The notes beneath the pieces were generated by a model. It worked only from the letters and a program-made list of their open reading frames with translations. It was not told where the DNA came from and searched no databases. Shown here piece after piece: positions 17,733-26,345 of a DNA stretch of 64,000 bases (position 1 is its first letter; each line of letters starts with the position of its first letter). Source of the stretch: JAPOXR01 sp965199765 (lineage in GTDB: Bacteria; Pseudomonadota; Alphaproteobacteria; Rhodobacterales; Rhodobacteraceae); NCBI GenBank assembly GCA_965199765.1, contig CBDATC010000001.1:682001-746000 (forward strand), given 5' to 3'. Position numbers and translations under genes: made by a program.

Positions 17733-18385
17733 TCCGCAAATTCCTCTTCATGACAATTGGCCACATCGATCACTCCTGCTTTCATTTTCGCACGGAAAAA
17801 AATCGCCTGATTATTCTCGTAGTTAATATCGTACAGCATCCAGCCAAGATCACGGTCGCCAATATCCGAAGACTGAAACATCTCGACTAACTCGAAATCC
17901 GCTGGAAATTCTCTAACTCCAAGATAAGGCTGATGAAAACATTGCCCTTTAGCCGCGCGCCGCCGAAACATCTCGGCATGCTTTCCGGGACAATCATTAG
18001 CGCCTGCCCGATTTGTCATGACAAAATGTGCTTCGATACCATATTCTACATCGGCCAGACACAGCATTGCTCTTTGATGGCGGTCGTCATCAACATTCAG
18101 GCTCAGACCCTTCAAATTGTTCGATTCCATAGCAATTTTGACGTTTCTCAACGGAATCTTGGAAGCGATTTCGTTTCGGCGAATTGACTCAAACCTGACT
18201 TGCCGAAATACATGAATGCGGTCTATTTTCCAGCGAATGGCTGGTTTCCAGTGGATCGCTTCAAGTATGCCCCGTGCTGCTGAGGGAGTCATTACATCAT
18301 ATGAAACACGCTCGACCTTCATTTCAGGTCGGGTGAAGCACGCGTTCCGCCCTTTCACCAACAGCTTTATTCCAAACTCCCGCAT
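17729..18385 (-). CDS. cas5: Type I-C Cas5 (Cas5c/Cas5d), pre-crRNA processing subunit
   Basis: Type I-C lacks Cas6. Its Cas5 cuts the pre-crRNA in the repeat and stays on the 5' handle. The 218-residue protein has the family N-terminus MREFGIKLLVKGRNACFTRP, then RVSYDVMTPSAARGILEAI with the conserved aromatic/glycine elements, and DDRHQRAMLCLADVEYGI. I did not assign catalytic residues one by one. The ATG follows a GGAGTAGGAG site. A 119-bp gap separates it from cas3, so it may head its own transcript covering cas5 to cas2. Confidence 0.95.
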   Translation of the reverse strand: MREFGIKLLVKGRNACFTRPEMKVERVSYDVMTPSAARGILEAIHWKPAIRWKIDRIHVFRQVRFESIRRNEIASKIPLRNVKIAMESNNLKGLSLNVDDDRHQRAMLCLADVEYGIEAHFVMTNRAGANDCPGKHAEMFRRRAAKGQCFHQPYLGVREFPADFELVEMFQSSDIGDRDLGWMLYDINYENNQAIFFRAKMKAGVIDVANCHEEEFAE

Positions 18386-18504
18386 TTCGAAATCTCCTAC
18401 TCCATGGTATCGTATTTGATTCTAAAATTTAGACGCATAACTCTAGCGCCAAACGTCCGGCACACGCTCACTTTGGAAAATAGCTATAACCCCCGCAATC
18501 GTAT
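18386..18504 (-). promoter_or_regulatory. cas3-cas5 intergenic region, possible internal promoter
   Basis: All other cas genes overlap or nearly touch, but cas3 and cas5 are 119 bp apart. The gap contains a 13-bp palindrome TCTAAAATTTAGA (18421-18433) and the 12-mer TTGATTCTAAAA (18416-18427), which recurs exactly in the CRISPR leader at 12936-12947. In both cases it lies upstream of something transcribed leftward. A promoter or regulator site driving cas5 to cas2 is a reasonable reading but is not proven. Confidence 0.45.
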
Positions 18505-20694
18505 CTAAATCACTCCACCCGTTTCCTCTGATAAATTCAACCCTGCCTCCCTGTCATACAGATCGCTGCTGTCCAAAACTGCAAACTGCTCGTTAAACAG
18601 CTCGGGCCGCCACCAAGAAACATGTCCAGATCCCCAGAGATTCTTCCACATGCTCCATGGTACATTGACAACGTGAGATTGAACAAGATGAGCCAATTTC
18701 CTCGATCCGGAATAGCGCACTAAATCCATCCGTTCCGAATCGACACCCCAAGGCCCATCCCTAACAATAACAGTGAGTTGTCCCTCACCTACAATCCGAA
18801 ACGCTGCTTCAATATCTTCGTATGGACAGCAGATACCAGCCTTCTGTATCGTTCTTAGAATCCCGCGTATTTTTGTGGGCCCGACCATCGCTGCATCTAG
18901 TGCCTCCTCGCCGTATGCCTGCCAAAGATGTCTAAAATAAGTCTCGACAGCCGTTTCCCCGATCGGATCGTTTGGATAGATCTTAAGAACCCCTCGTCCA
19001 ATCGCTGCAAAATTCTCCACCGCTGGGGGCGCGTCATGCTCTGACCGGAATACCTCCACGTGGCCCAGTCCTGAAAGCTGACCTTCTCGATTGCAGCGCC
19101 CCGCTGCTTGCGCGATCGAATCGATGCCGGCTGCCGCACGCAGGACCAAGGGAAAGTCGACATCCACACCGGCTTCGATCAATGAAGTGGATACCAGACG
19201 AACCGGTGCTCCTTCGGCCAGCCTTTTGCGAACTTCCGCTAGAACAGCCCGCCGGTGAAAGGGAGTCATCAATGTGCTCAGGTGCATCGTTCCTTCAGCG
19301 TCCCGAACACTATCAAAGAGACTTCGCGCCTGCAATCTGTTATCCACAATTACAAGAAGCTGATTTGCTTCTCTTATCCGTTCGGATATCATCGCGTCTT
19401 CTTGCCGACCTATGTCACGCACCTTAACCCGCTTGAGAGATGTGAAGAGCTTTGGTGGATCAGGAGCGATCTCTCTAGCTCCGTCCAACGCCTCAGGCGC
19501 TGGAAATCCACCTTCCCGCGTGAGGGAAGGCTGTGTTGCTGTCGACAGCACAACACTTGCCCCATATCCCTCCATCAGCTCACGCAGGACCGCAATGCAG
19601 GGACGCAATAGCTCCAGCGGCAACGTCTGAGCTTCATCAAGAACGATTACCGAACGGGCCAGACTAGGCAGTTTCCGGCATCGTTTCTTGCGCGCTGCAT
19701 AAAGACTCTCGAAAAACTGAACCGCTGTGGTCACAACCACCGGCACATCCCAGCTTGCACCCATGATTTGTCGTTGCTCCGCTTCGGTTTCATCTTCTCC
19801 TTCCCAATCCGCGGCTGAATGATGCTCAAACACTGCAGAATGCCCTAAAACTTTTCTGAATACATCAGCTGTCTGTTCAACAATCGACATATACGGAATC
19901 ACGAAAATCAACCGTCGTAGACCGTGTGTCAACGCATGATCCAAACTGAAACCAAGAGATGTCAGGGTCTTCCCACCCCCGGTCGGAACTGTCAGTGTAA
20001 ACAAGCCGGGGACCTCAGTCGCCTTATCTCGCGCATGGCTGAGTACGCGACGGCGAAGTGCGTTTAATTGTCCCCCATCGGTAAATTTTCCCATATGCGC
20101 ATCGAAGGCCGACTGCATATCCAAGCCAATCTGCTGAGGTCGTGTCTGAATGTTGCGTTCCTCAGCCTCAGCGTAGAATCCGGCGGTCTCACGGTCATCG
20201 GCATCACAGAGAGCCCCGTATAGCATGCGTGCAAAAAACTGCAGCCGAAACGAAGTGAGTGCAGGATCCTCGCCAATCCGATCAGGAATATCAAAGGGCG
20301 GCAAATCGCACCAACTCGGCAACGAGATGTCTATCGCGGCATCAAGCCGCTTAGTCAGTCGATCAGGATTGGGTAACCGCCCGTGATGCCCGGTGATTGC
20401 GCCAGAAAGAAATCTTGCCCTTTTGTCCCAAGCTAACAAAGCTTTCGCACCTTCACCAGAATGCGAAATTTGGATGGCTTCCCCATTTAGCCGGCGTTGG
20501 AAATCGGGCTTCGCTTTTCCGAGATCATGTAGAAGCCCGAGCGTACGAGCCAACAATTCTCCACCAAAAGGTGTCGCCTTCGATTCAGCTGCTGCGGCCA
20601 CACGCATTGAATGGGCTTCAAGTGTTTCCCAATTTTCTTGAGGTTTTCCTTTAACAGAATGAGCAAAAAGTTTAGTAGGAACATTATTAGACAT
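18505..20694 (-). CDS. cas3: CRISPR-associated nuclease-helicase Cas3, type I-C
   Basis: This 729-residue interference effector combines an N-terminal HD nuclease with a superfamily 2 helicase. HD residues are H28, H56-D57 (LLHDLGK), H103-H104 and D164. Helicase motifs are Walker A PTGGGKT (237-243), DEAQ (353-356), STATQ (384-388), a later SLIEAGVDVDFP and arginine-finger motif QAAGRCNREG. All catalytic residues seem intact. The assigned ATG gives the standard start (KLFAHSVKGKPQENW follows) but lacks a Shine-Dalgarno sequence, and a perfect TATAAT overlaps the start codon. Cas3 is recruited by Cascade to degrade target DNA. Confidence 0.96.
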   Translation of the reverse strand: MSNNVPTKLFAHSVKGKPQENWETLEAHSMRVAAAAESKATPFGGELLARTLGLLHDLGKAKPDFQRRLNGEAIQISHSGEGAKALLAWDKRARFLSGAITGHHGRLPNPDRLTKRLDAAIDISLPSWCDLPPFDIPDRIGEDPALTSFRLQFFARMLYGALCDADDRETAGFYAEAEERNIQTRPQQIGLDMQSAFDAHMGKFTDGGQLNALRRRVLSHARDKATEVPGLFTLTVPTGGGKTLTSLGFSLDHALTHGLRRLIFVIPYMSIVEQTADVFRKVLGHSAVFEHHSAADWEGEDETEAEQRQIMGASWDVPVVVTTAVQFFESLYAARKKRCRKLPSLARSVIVLDEAQTLPLELLRPCIAVLRELMEGYGASVVLSTATQPSLTREGGFPAPEALDGAREIAPDPPKLFTSLKRVKVRDIGRQEDAMISERIREANQLLVIVDNRLQARSLFDSVRDAEGTMHLSTLMTPFHRRAVLAEVRKRLAEGAPVRLVSTSLIEAGVDVDFPLVLRAAAGIDSIAQAAGRCNREGQLSGLGHVEVFRSEHDAPPAVENFAAIGRGVLKIYPNDPIGETAVETYFRHLWQAYGEEALDAAMVGPTKIRGILRTIQKAGICCPYEDIEAAFRIVGEGQLTVIVRDGPWGVDSERMDLVRYSGSRKLAHLVQSHVVNVPWSMWKNLWGSGHVSWWRPELFNEQFAVLDSSDLYDREAGLNLSEETGGVI

Positions 20695-21227
20695 TATAAC
20701 AACCAGTAAAATCTACTGCAAAAAAATGATCGTTACATTCCACTTTTTTCGCATCTAACCACTTTTATGGAACCGAGCTATTCCAGCCATCTGGTTGATT
20801 TGGGTGACGATGACACACCTATAGCTTTCTGACTATGGACATAAACTAGCCAGACATAGCCGTGACATTGCCGGGCCGACATATTTTACTGGTTAGTAGA
20901 CAAATTCGCACTACTCGGTTCCGGCACAGGATTAACCACGGATTCTCAGAAGACAAGAAAACTCTGCGGGGCTTCGTGCACTGTATAGTGCCGTCGGATT
21001 CCCGGCTCATTCACCAAGAACAATACATTCCAACGCTTTGTCATCCAATCGTATTCCACTCTTACTGAAAGCTACCAAAAAAGGGTACTGGCTCAAGCTT
21101 ATTCCTGTTTCAAATTTACTTTGCATCTTGGCGGCCATCCACTCGCAACTGCCACAATTCTTAGCTAAGAGAGAAAAATTCGTAGCATTGCTGTTAAAGC
21201 GGCCACTGAAATTTTTTGGAAATTCTC
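20695..21227. promoter_or_regulatory. Divergent region upstream of cas3 and the lytic transglycosylase gene
   Basis: No gene was recognised in these 533 bp; small open frames here have no family resemblance. The region should contain the cas3 promoter (leftward) and the transglycosylase promoter (rightward). AACCAGTAAAAT at 20701-20712 is repeated as its exact inverse at 20883-20894, a 12-bp inverted repeat 170 bp apart, the left copy lying 7 bp from the cas3 start codon. Read leftward, TTGCAG and TATAAT occur with 17-bp spacing, but the TATAAT overlaps the cas3 ATG. Confidence 0.45.
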
Positions 21228-22466
21228 ATGAAGAACGTAATGCCTAGATCCCGTCCAAACCGCACCTTTACAAGGAAGCTGCTTGCCGGTTTATTGGCCA
21301 TCAGTTTAGCCTCAGCCGCGGAAATCCTGCCAGCTGACGATGCAGTCCCCTGCGGCGACAGCTTCAAGTCTTTCGTCAATGGGTTAAAGGCAGAAGCGAT
21401 AGGAAATGGCCATAACCCCGCGTTGGTTGATACATTTTTTGCAAATGTGTCCCATGAACCAAGCGCCATCCGGCGTGATCGAAATCAGGGAATTTTTCGG
21501 AAATCCTTTGTTGAATTTTCTAAACTTGTCATGTCGGACCACAGGATCAATGCGAGCCGGAGCTTCGAAGAAAAACATCGGCGAGCTTTTGACTTGGTGG
21601 AACAGCGGTTTGGCACGCCCCGCGGTGTGCTATTGTCATTCTTGGCGCTGGAAACCGACTTCGGATTGGTGCAGGGCGACTTCAACACCCTGAACTCGCT
21701 GGTTACGCTGGCGCATGATTGCCGGAGACCCGAGCTCTTTCGTCCACATGTGTTCGCCGCACTCGAACTCTTCGGACAAGGCAGTTTTGACCCGGTCAAC
21801 ACCGTTGGAGCATGGGCCGGCGAGATCGGCATGATCCAAATGCTGCCCGCTGATATTCTCAAATTCGGCGAGGATGGCGATGGCGATGGTCAGATCGACC
21901 TCAGAAACTCAGTCGATGACGCGCTGATGACAGCGGGACGAGTGCTGGATGAACTCGGCTGGGTTCGCGGTCAGCCTTGGTTAACTGAAATTCATGCGCC
22001 ACCGGACTTGGATTGGACTGCAACCGGCCTGAGTTCACAAAAACCCGTAGGTGAATGGCAAAATTTGGGTGTGCGGACGCGCGGGGACATACCAATTGAT
22101 ACAACACTTGAAGCATCGGTGCTTGTTCCAAATGGCATTAAGGGACCGGCCTTCTACGCATTTCCCAACTTTCGCACCTATTTCGAGTGGAATCAGTCAT
22201 TTGTCTATTCGACCACATCTGCCTTCTTTGCCACCCTGCTGGCAGGAGCTCCAATGTATCTCGAAGGAAATCCAGACCCGCCGCTGTCCGATGATGAAAC
22301 GGTTGCTCTGCAGAAAGCACTGGTTCAACGGGGCCATGATGTTGGAAAGATAGACGGAATTATCGGAAAAATGACTCGGGCGGCTATCAAAGCAGAACAG
22401 GCGCGGCTCGGACTCCCTGCTGACGAATGGCCTACGAAGGAACTGCTTTCGCGGTTAACACAGTAG
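21228..22466 (+). CDS. MltB-type lytic murein transglycosylase with peptidoglycan-binding domain
   Basis: The protein (about 412 residues from the chosen ATG) is exported by a signal peptide (basic RPNRTFTRK, hydrophobic LLAGLLAISLASAA). It then carries an SLT_2/MltB-type catalytic domain; the active-site glutamate is the E of LALETDFG, followed by FNTLNSLVTLA and the EIGMIQMLP segment. The C-terminal 60 residues (LSDDETVALQKALVQRGHDV to the end) form a PG_binding_1 repeat. It cleaves glycan strands with 1,6-anhydro product formation. Another ATG lies at 21240 and a TTG at 21216. It ends 31 bp from smc, tail to tail. Confidence 0.92.
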   Translation: MKNVMPRSRPNRTFTRKLLAGLLAISLASAAEILPADDAVPCGDSFKSFVNGLKAEAIGNGHNPALVDTFFANVSHEPSAIRRDRNQGIFRKSFVEFSKLVMSDHRINASRSFEEKHRRAFDLVEQRFGTPRGVLLSFLALETDFGLVQGDFNTLNSLVTLAHDCRRPELFRPHVFAALELFGQGSFDPVNTVGAWAGEIGMIQMLPADILKFGEDGDGDGQIDLRNSVDDALMTAGRVLDELGWVRGQPWLTEIHAPPDLDWTATGLSSQKPVGEWQNLGVRTRGDIPIDTTLEASVLVPNGIKGPAFYAFPNFRTYFEWNQSFVYSTTSAFFATLLAGAPMYLEGNPDPPLSDDETVALQKALVQRGHDVGKIDGIIGKMTRAAIKAEQARLGLPADEWPTKELLSRLTQ

Positions 22467-22497
22467 CAACGCAAAAAATCTGCTGGCTGCGCACCGA

Positions 22498-25400
22498 TCA
22501 AGCCGCTAACCTCTCCGCTTCTCCAAGGTCAACAGACACGAGACGGCTCACACCCCGTTCCTGCATCGTAATTCCAAACAACCGGTCCATGTGGGACATC
22601 GTGATCGGATTGTGTGTGATCACAAGAAATCGGGTTCCTGTTTTCTGCATGATCGTAGCCATCAGATCGCAGAACCGCATGACATTTGAATCGTCCAGCG
22701 GAGCGTCCACCTCATCTAAAACACAGACCGGAGCCGGATTTGACAAAAAGAACGCGAAGATCAAAGCCATTGCCGTCAGCGACTGCTCACCACCTGAAAG
22801 CAGAGAAATCGAAGAAAACCTCTTTCCCGGCGGATGACACAGAATCTCTAATCCAGTCTCCAGCGGATCGTCGCCTTGCACAAGTTCCAACCTTGCCTTG
22901 CCGCCGCCGAACAGTTGTGTGAACAGCTGCTTGAAATGCTCATTGACTGCCTCAAACGCCGTCAGAAGCCGCTCCTGTCCTTCCTTGTTCAGGCCAGAAA
23001 TCGTTCGGCGAAGGCGGCCAACGGCCTGTTCCAGATCAACCTGCTCAGTCTTGATTTCGCTTATTTCGGCCTGCAATAATTCGATGTCTTGCTTCGCCAT
23101 AAGGTTTACAGCCCCTAATGCATCACGGCTACGTCTCAGTCGATTGATCTCAATTTCGTAGAGTGCAGGCTCCGACAGTTGAGCCGGCTCTATCTGAAGA
23201 TACTCGGCAAGCTCTTTAGGGCTGCAATTCGTCTTGTCTCTAATGTTAGCTTGAGACTGTTCAAGACTTTCGTTAGCATGAGCGGCATCCGCGTCAGCGC
23301 GTCCCTTTGCCTCCAACGACGAAGAAACCGCCTTCTCCGCTTCACTAGCGAGTCTTGCAGCTTCACGAGCCTCTGCCACAGCGGCATTGAGTCTGTCCGC
23401 CGACTCTTGGCAGCGCGCCTCCACGCTCGTAATTTCCTTTGCAAGAGCATCACGCCTTGCATTGATTACCTGTGGTTTGGACTCGATTTCCGGCCTCTCC
23501 GCCTCTCGCTGCCGCCGCCTGCCGACCAGTTCGGAAATTCGCTGATCGGCCTGCTGCTCGCGCGCCTTCCAATTAACCAATTCTGCGGTTAGCTCAGCAA
23601 GACGATGTTTACGCTCGGCTTCCTTTCGCTCAATTTCCGACTTTGCAGCCTGCTCTTCCAACATATTCGCGCGCGCCTCAGCGACAGCTTTCTTAAGTCC
23701 CGCCGCGACCAGCTGAACGCTTTCAGGATCTTCTTGCTTTGCAGCATGCTGTTCAGCTTCAGAAAGCACATCCTTTGCCTCCTGCATCTCGATTGCCGCT
23801 CGCGCCCGGCTTTCCTTCAGCGATAACAGCGTCCTTTCGGCACTGTTGTGGCCCGCCTCTGCCGCTGACCATGATCGGCTGGCTTTGGCAAGAGAACCTT
23901 CGGTTTGCTTACGCATAACTCTTGCATTTTTGCTGGCTTGATCCACATCGTTGAATTGGCCTTGAAGACTTCGCTGCGTGTCTCGAATTTCTTCAGATTT
24001 CTGTCTCGCGTCAGCAATCTCTTCTGCCAACTCTTTAATACGATTGAGCTGGCGAAGCCGCAGAGCGGCCCGATTTGGCTCTTCGCCTGCGACACGCGCG
24101 AACCCATCCCAACGCCGCAGATCGCCGTTCAGCGTTACAATGCGCTGACCTTGGTGAAGAGCGACTTGCAGTCGATCCAGATCCTCCCTGGAAACGATTC
24201 CGATCTGCCTCAGTCGGCGCTGCAGAAACCGCGGGGCGCGCACATGACCCGCCAAAGGTTCCGTGCCGAACGGCAGGTCGGGATACTGTTCAAGAAGCTC
24301 CAGATGATGCCAACCCGTACCAGTATTTTCGGTGCAGACCGGTGCGAATGCATCGTCGCCGAACGCAGCGCCGAACGCTGCTTCGAAGCCCCTTTCAACT
24401 TGCACAAGATTGAGCAGCTTTGTTGAACCGGATGCATCTCCTTTAACAAGCTTCTGCAGTTCGTTGTGTTCGGAGCCCAATGCGGCAAGACGACTATCCG
24501 CTTCTGAAAGCTGCTTGCTCGCAACTGTCAGCTTTTCCGACAACAACAATCGTTTGGCCTCTAATTCCTCAAGAACAGATTCCGCCTGCTCGGCCGCGCG
24601 TTCAGCGTCGGAACGCGCACCATCTGCGCTCTTGGCGAGAATCACAGCTTCCGCTAAACGCGCTTCCGCTTCACTGACCAAACTCGCTGCTTTCAAATAT
24701 CTCTGCCGACAGGCCTCCAATTTCTGTCCCGCGGTTCTGAATGCCTGATCGGCGGTCTGACGAGATGACTGAATTGCTGCAACGCGGCTGTTCGAAATAT
24801 CAAGCTCGGCTTCAAGCGCGGTCAGTTTGTCCAATGCATCCGCCAGGCGGGCCGCTGTTTGAGAGTGCTTGGCCTTGAACTCGCTGCCACCCGTCTGCAA
24901 AGCAGACTGTTGATTCTCCAGATGAGAAATTCGTTCAATCGCATCGTCGCGGAGCTCTGTTTCGCGGTCGATGTCCTCGGCGAGTTCGGCAAGTTGAGTG
25001 TGCAGGACGGATACCGCCTGCTCAGCAGCAGCGGCTTGCGACTCAATCACTTTGATTTCCGCCTTGATCCTCTGCAGGGCCGATTCGCTCGACGCCGCCT
25101 CCATCCGAAGCGGGTCGACTTTTTCCTCAAGCTGAGTCTTGCGGCTTGACGCGCGTAAAGCCGTGCTCTGAAGCCGTGTCGACTCAGTTGCGGCACGCAA
25201 CTGACGCGTCTTTGCTTCCGCCGCCTGATCCTGCGCTTGACGCCACACCGCGTACAAATAGATGAATTCGATCCTTCTGAGCTGTTCTCCCAGTTTGCGA
25301 TAACGTTCGGCTTGCCTGGCTTGCCGGTTCAGTGAATTGAGCTGACTTTCCAGCTGCTCAAGCAAATCATTGATCCGAAGAAGATTCTGTTCTGTTGAAG

Positions 25401-25953
25401 CCAGCTTCAGCTCTGCGTCATGTCTGCGTCGGTATAATCCGCCTATGCCAGCGGCATCCTCCAAGATGCTTTTGCGCGCCGCGGGCTTGGAATTGATGAT
25501 GTCGTTGGTCTGGCCTTGATTAACCAAAGCCGATGATCGCGCACCCGAGGCAGCATCGGCGAACAGGAGCTGCATATCGCGCCACCGCACATCACGGCCA
25601 TTTGCCAAAAAGGTCGAACCCAGCTCGCGTTCGATCCTTCGAGTGAGCACAAGATCATCATTGTCATTGAAGGCCGGAGGCGCTAAACGCGCGCTATTGT
25701 CAACATGCAGCTGCACTTCCGCCATCGCGCCGCGCGGACGGGTCGCCGAACCGGAAAATATTACATCTTCCATGGCAGCGCCACGCATAGCGGTCGGGCG
25801 GTTTTCGCCCATCAGCCAGCCGATGGCTTCTACCAAGTTCGACTTGCCGCATCCATTCGGCCCAACGATGCCGCTCAGTCCATCCTCGATCGGCAATTCA
25901 ACGGCGTCGGCAAATCCTTTAAAGCCGTTGATCCTTAGTTTGCTAAACTTCAA
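22498..25953 (-). CDS. smc: Chromosome segregation ATPase SMC
   Basis: This 1151-residue SMC protein organises and segregates the chromosome together with ScpA and ScpB, which are not in this window. It has the N-terminal ATPase lobe with Walker A GPNGCGKS (31-38), long heptad coiled coils (about 170-490 and 640-980), a hinge near 500-620 that keeps the glycine-rich core, and the C-terminal lobe with signature LLSGGEQSLTAMALIFA near residue 1050 and Walker B VCVLDEVDAPLD. The TTG start gives the conserved MKFSKLRINGFKGFAD N-terminus. Length is normal for alphaproteobacteria. Confidence 0.97.
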   Translation of the reverse strand: MKFSKLRINGFKGFADAVELPIEDGLSGIVGPNGCGKSNLVEAIGWLMGENRPTAMRGAAMEDVIFSGSATRPRGAMAEVQLHVDNSARLAPPAFNDNDDLVLTRRIERELGSTFLANGRDVRWRDMQLLFADAASGARSSALVNQGQTNDIINSKPAARKSILEDAAGIGGLYRRRHDAELKLASTEQNLLRINDLLEQLESQLNSLNRQARQAERYRKLGEQLRRIEFIYLYAVWRQAQDQAAEAKTRQLRAATESTRLQSTALRASSRKTQLEEKVDPLRMEAASSESALQRIKAEIKVIESQAAAAEQAVSVLHTQLAELAEDIDRETELRDDAIERISHLENQQSALQTGGSEFKAKHSQTAARLADALDKLTALEAELDISNSRVAAIQSSRQTADQAFRTAGQKLEACRQRYLKAASLVSEAEARLAEAVILAKSADGARSDAERAAEQAESVLEELEAKRLLLSEKLTVASKQLSEADSRLAALGSEHNELQKLVKGDASGSTKLLNLVQVERGFEAAFGAAFGDDAFAPVCTENTGTGWHHLELLEQYPDLPFGTEPLAGHVRAPRFLQRRLRQIGIVSREDLDRLQVALHQGQRIVTLNGDLRRWDGFARVAGEEPNRAALRLRQLNRIKELAEEIADARQKSEEIRDTQRSLQGQFNDVDQASKNARVMRKQTEGSLAKASRSWSAAEAGHNSAERTLLSLKESRARAAIEMQEAKDVLSEAEQHAAKQEDPESVQLVAAGLKKAVAEARANMLEEQAAKSEIERKEAERKHRLAELTAELVNWKAREQQADQRISELVGRRRQREAERPEIESKPQVINARRDALAKEITSVEARCQESADRLNAAVAEAREAARLASEAEKAVSSSLEAKGRADADAAHANESLEQSQANIRDKTNCSPKELAEYLQIEPAQLSEPALYEIEINRLRRSRDALGAVNLMAKQDIELLQAEISEIKTEQVDLEQAVGRLRRTISGLNKEGQERLLTAFEAVNEHFKQLFTQLFGGGKARLELVQGDDPLETGLEILCHPPGKRFSSISLLSGGEQSLTAMALIFAFFLSNPAPVCVLDEVDAPLDDSNVMRFCDLMATIMQKTGTRFLVITHNPITMSHMDRLFGITMQERGVSRLVSVDLGEAERLAA

Positions 25954-26345
25954 ATTACTGCTCGATCAGTTTCAGCCTTATCTGCGTTTTTTATGATCGA
26001 ATCACTATTTTACACACGCATCAATCTACACACCATATATCACTCTTCAAGCAATTTTGTCAAAATACAGGCATTGGCGCATGATATGGCGTAAATTGGC
26101 ACCGAAACCGCAAGACATATGGCAGCCCCTGAACACACAGCGGAATGATTTGACCGTTCTATCGCGGTACATCAGCGTCAGCTGCGGATTCAAACCTCGG
26201 CACAGGATCGTCGTAAGATTTGCGAGCTGGAGAATGCGGCATCGAATGCGTTGGTTTGCCGCATGATGGCTGTAATCATCGACAATGCGTTTGCAGCCGC
26301 CAAAATCAATCATCGGCGGCTGCATAATCTGCTGAGGGCGAACTG
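25954..26345. other. Region between smc and the 5'-nucleotidase gene, possible gene remnant
   Basis: No intact gene was recognised. On the plus strand one frame from about 26119 to 26352 is nearly open, with a single stop after nine codons, and reads like a helical basic peptide (IQTSAQDRRKICELENAASN, then RRLHNLLRANCY). It has no ribosome-binding site and runs into the 3' end of the nucleotidase gene. It could be a decayed fragment, but I do not recognise a family. Confidence 0.3.

Noticed and set aside
20862..21068. 68-codon frame upstream of cas3, considered as a possible small CRISPR regulator or anti-CRISPR
   Set aside because: It has no ribosome-binding site, poor protein-like composition and no recognised motif.
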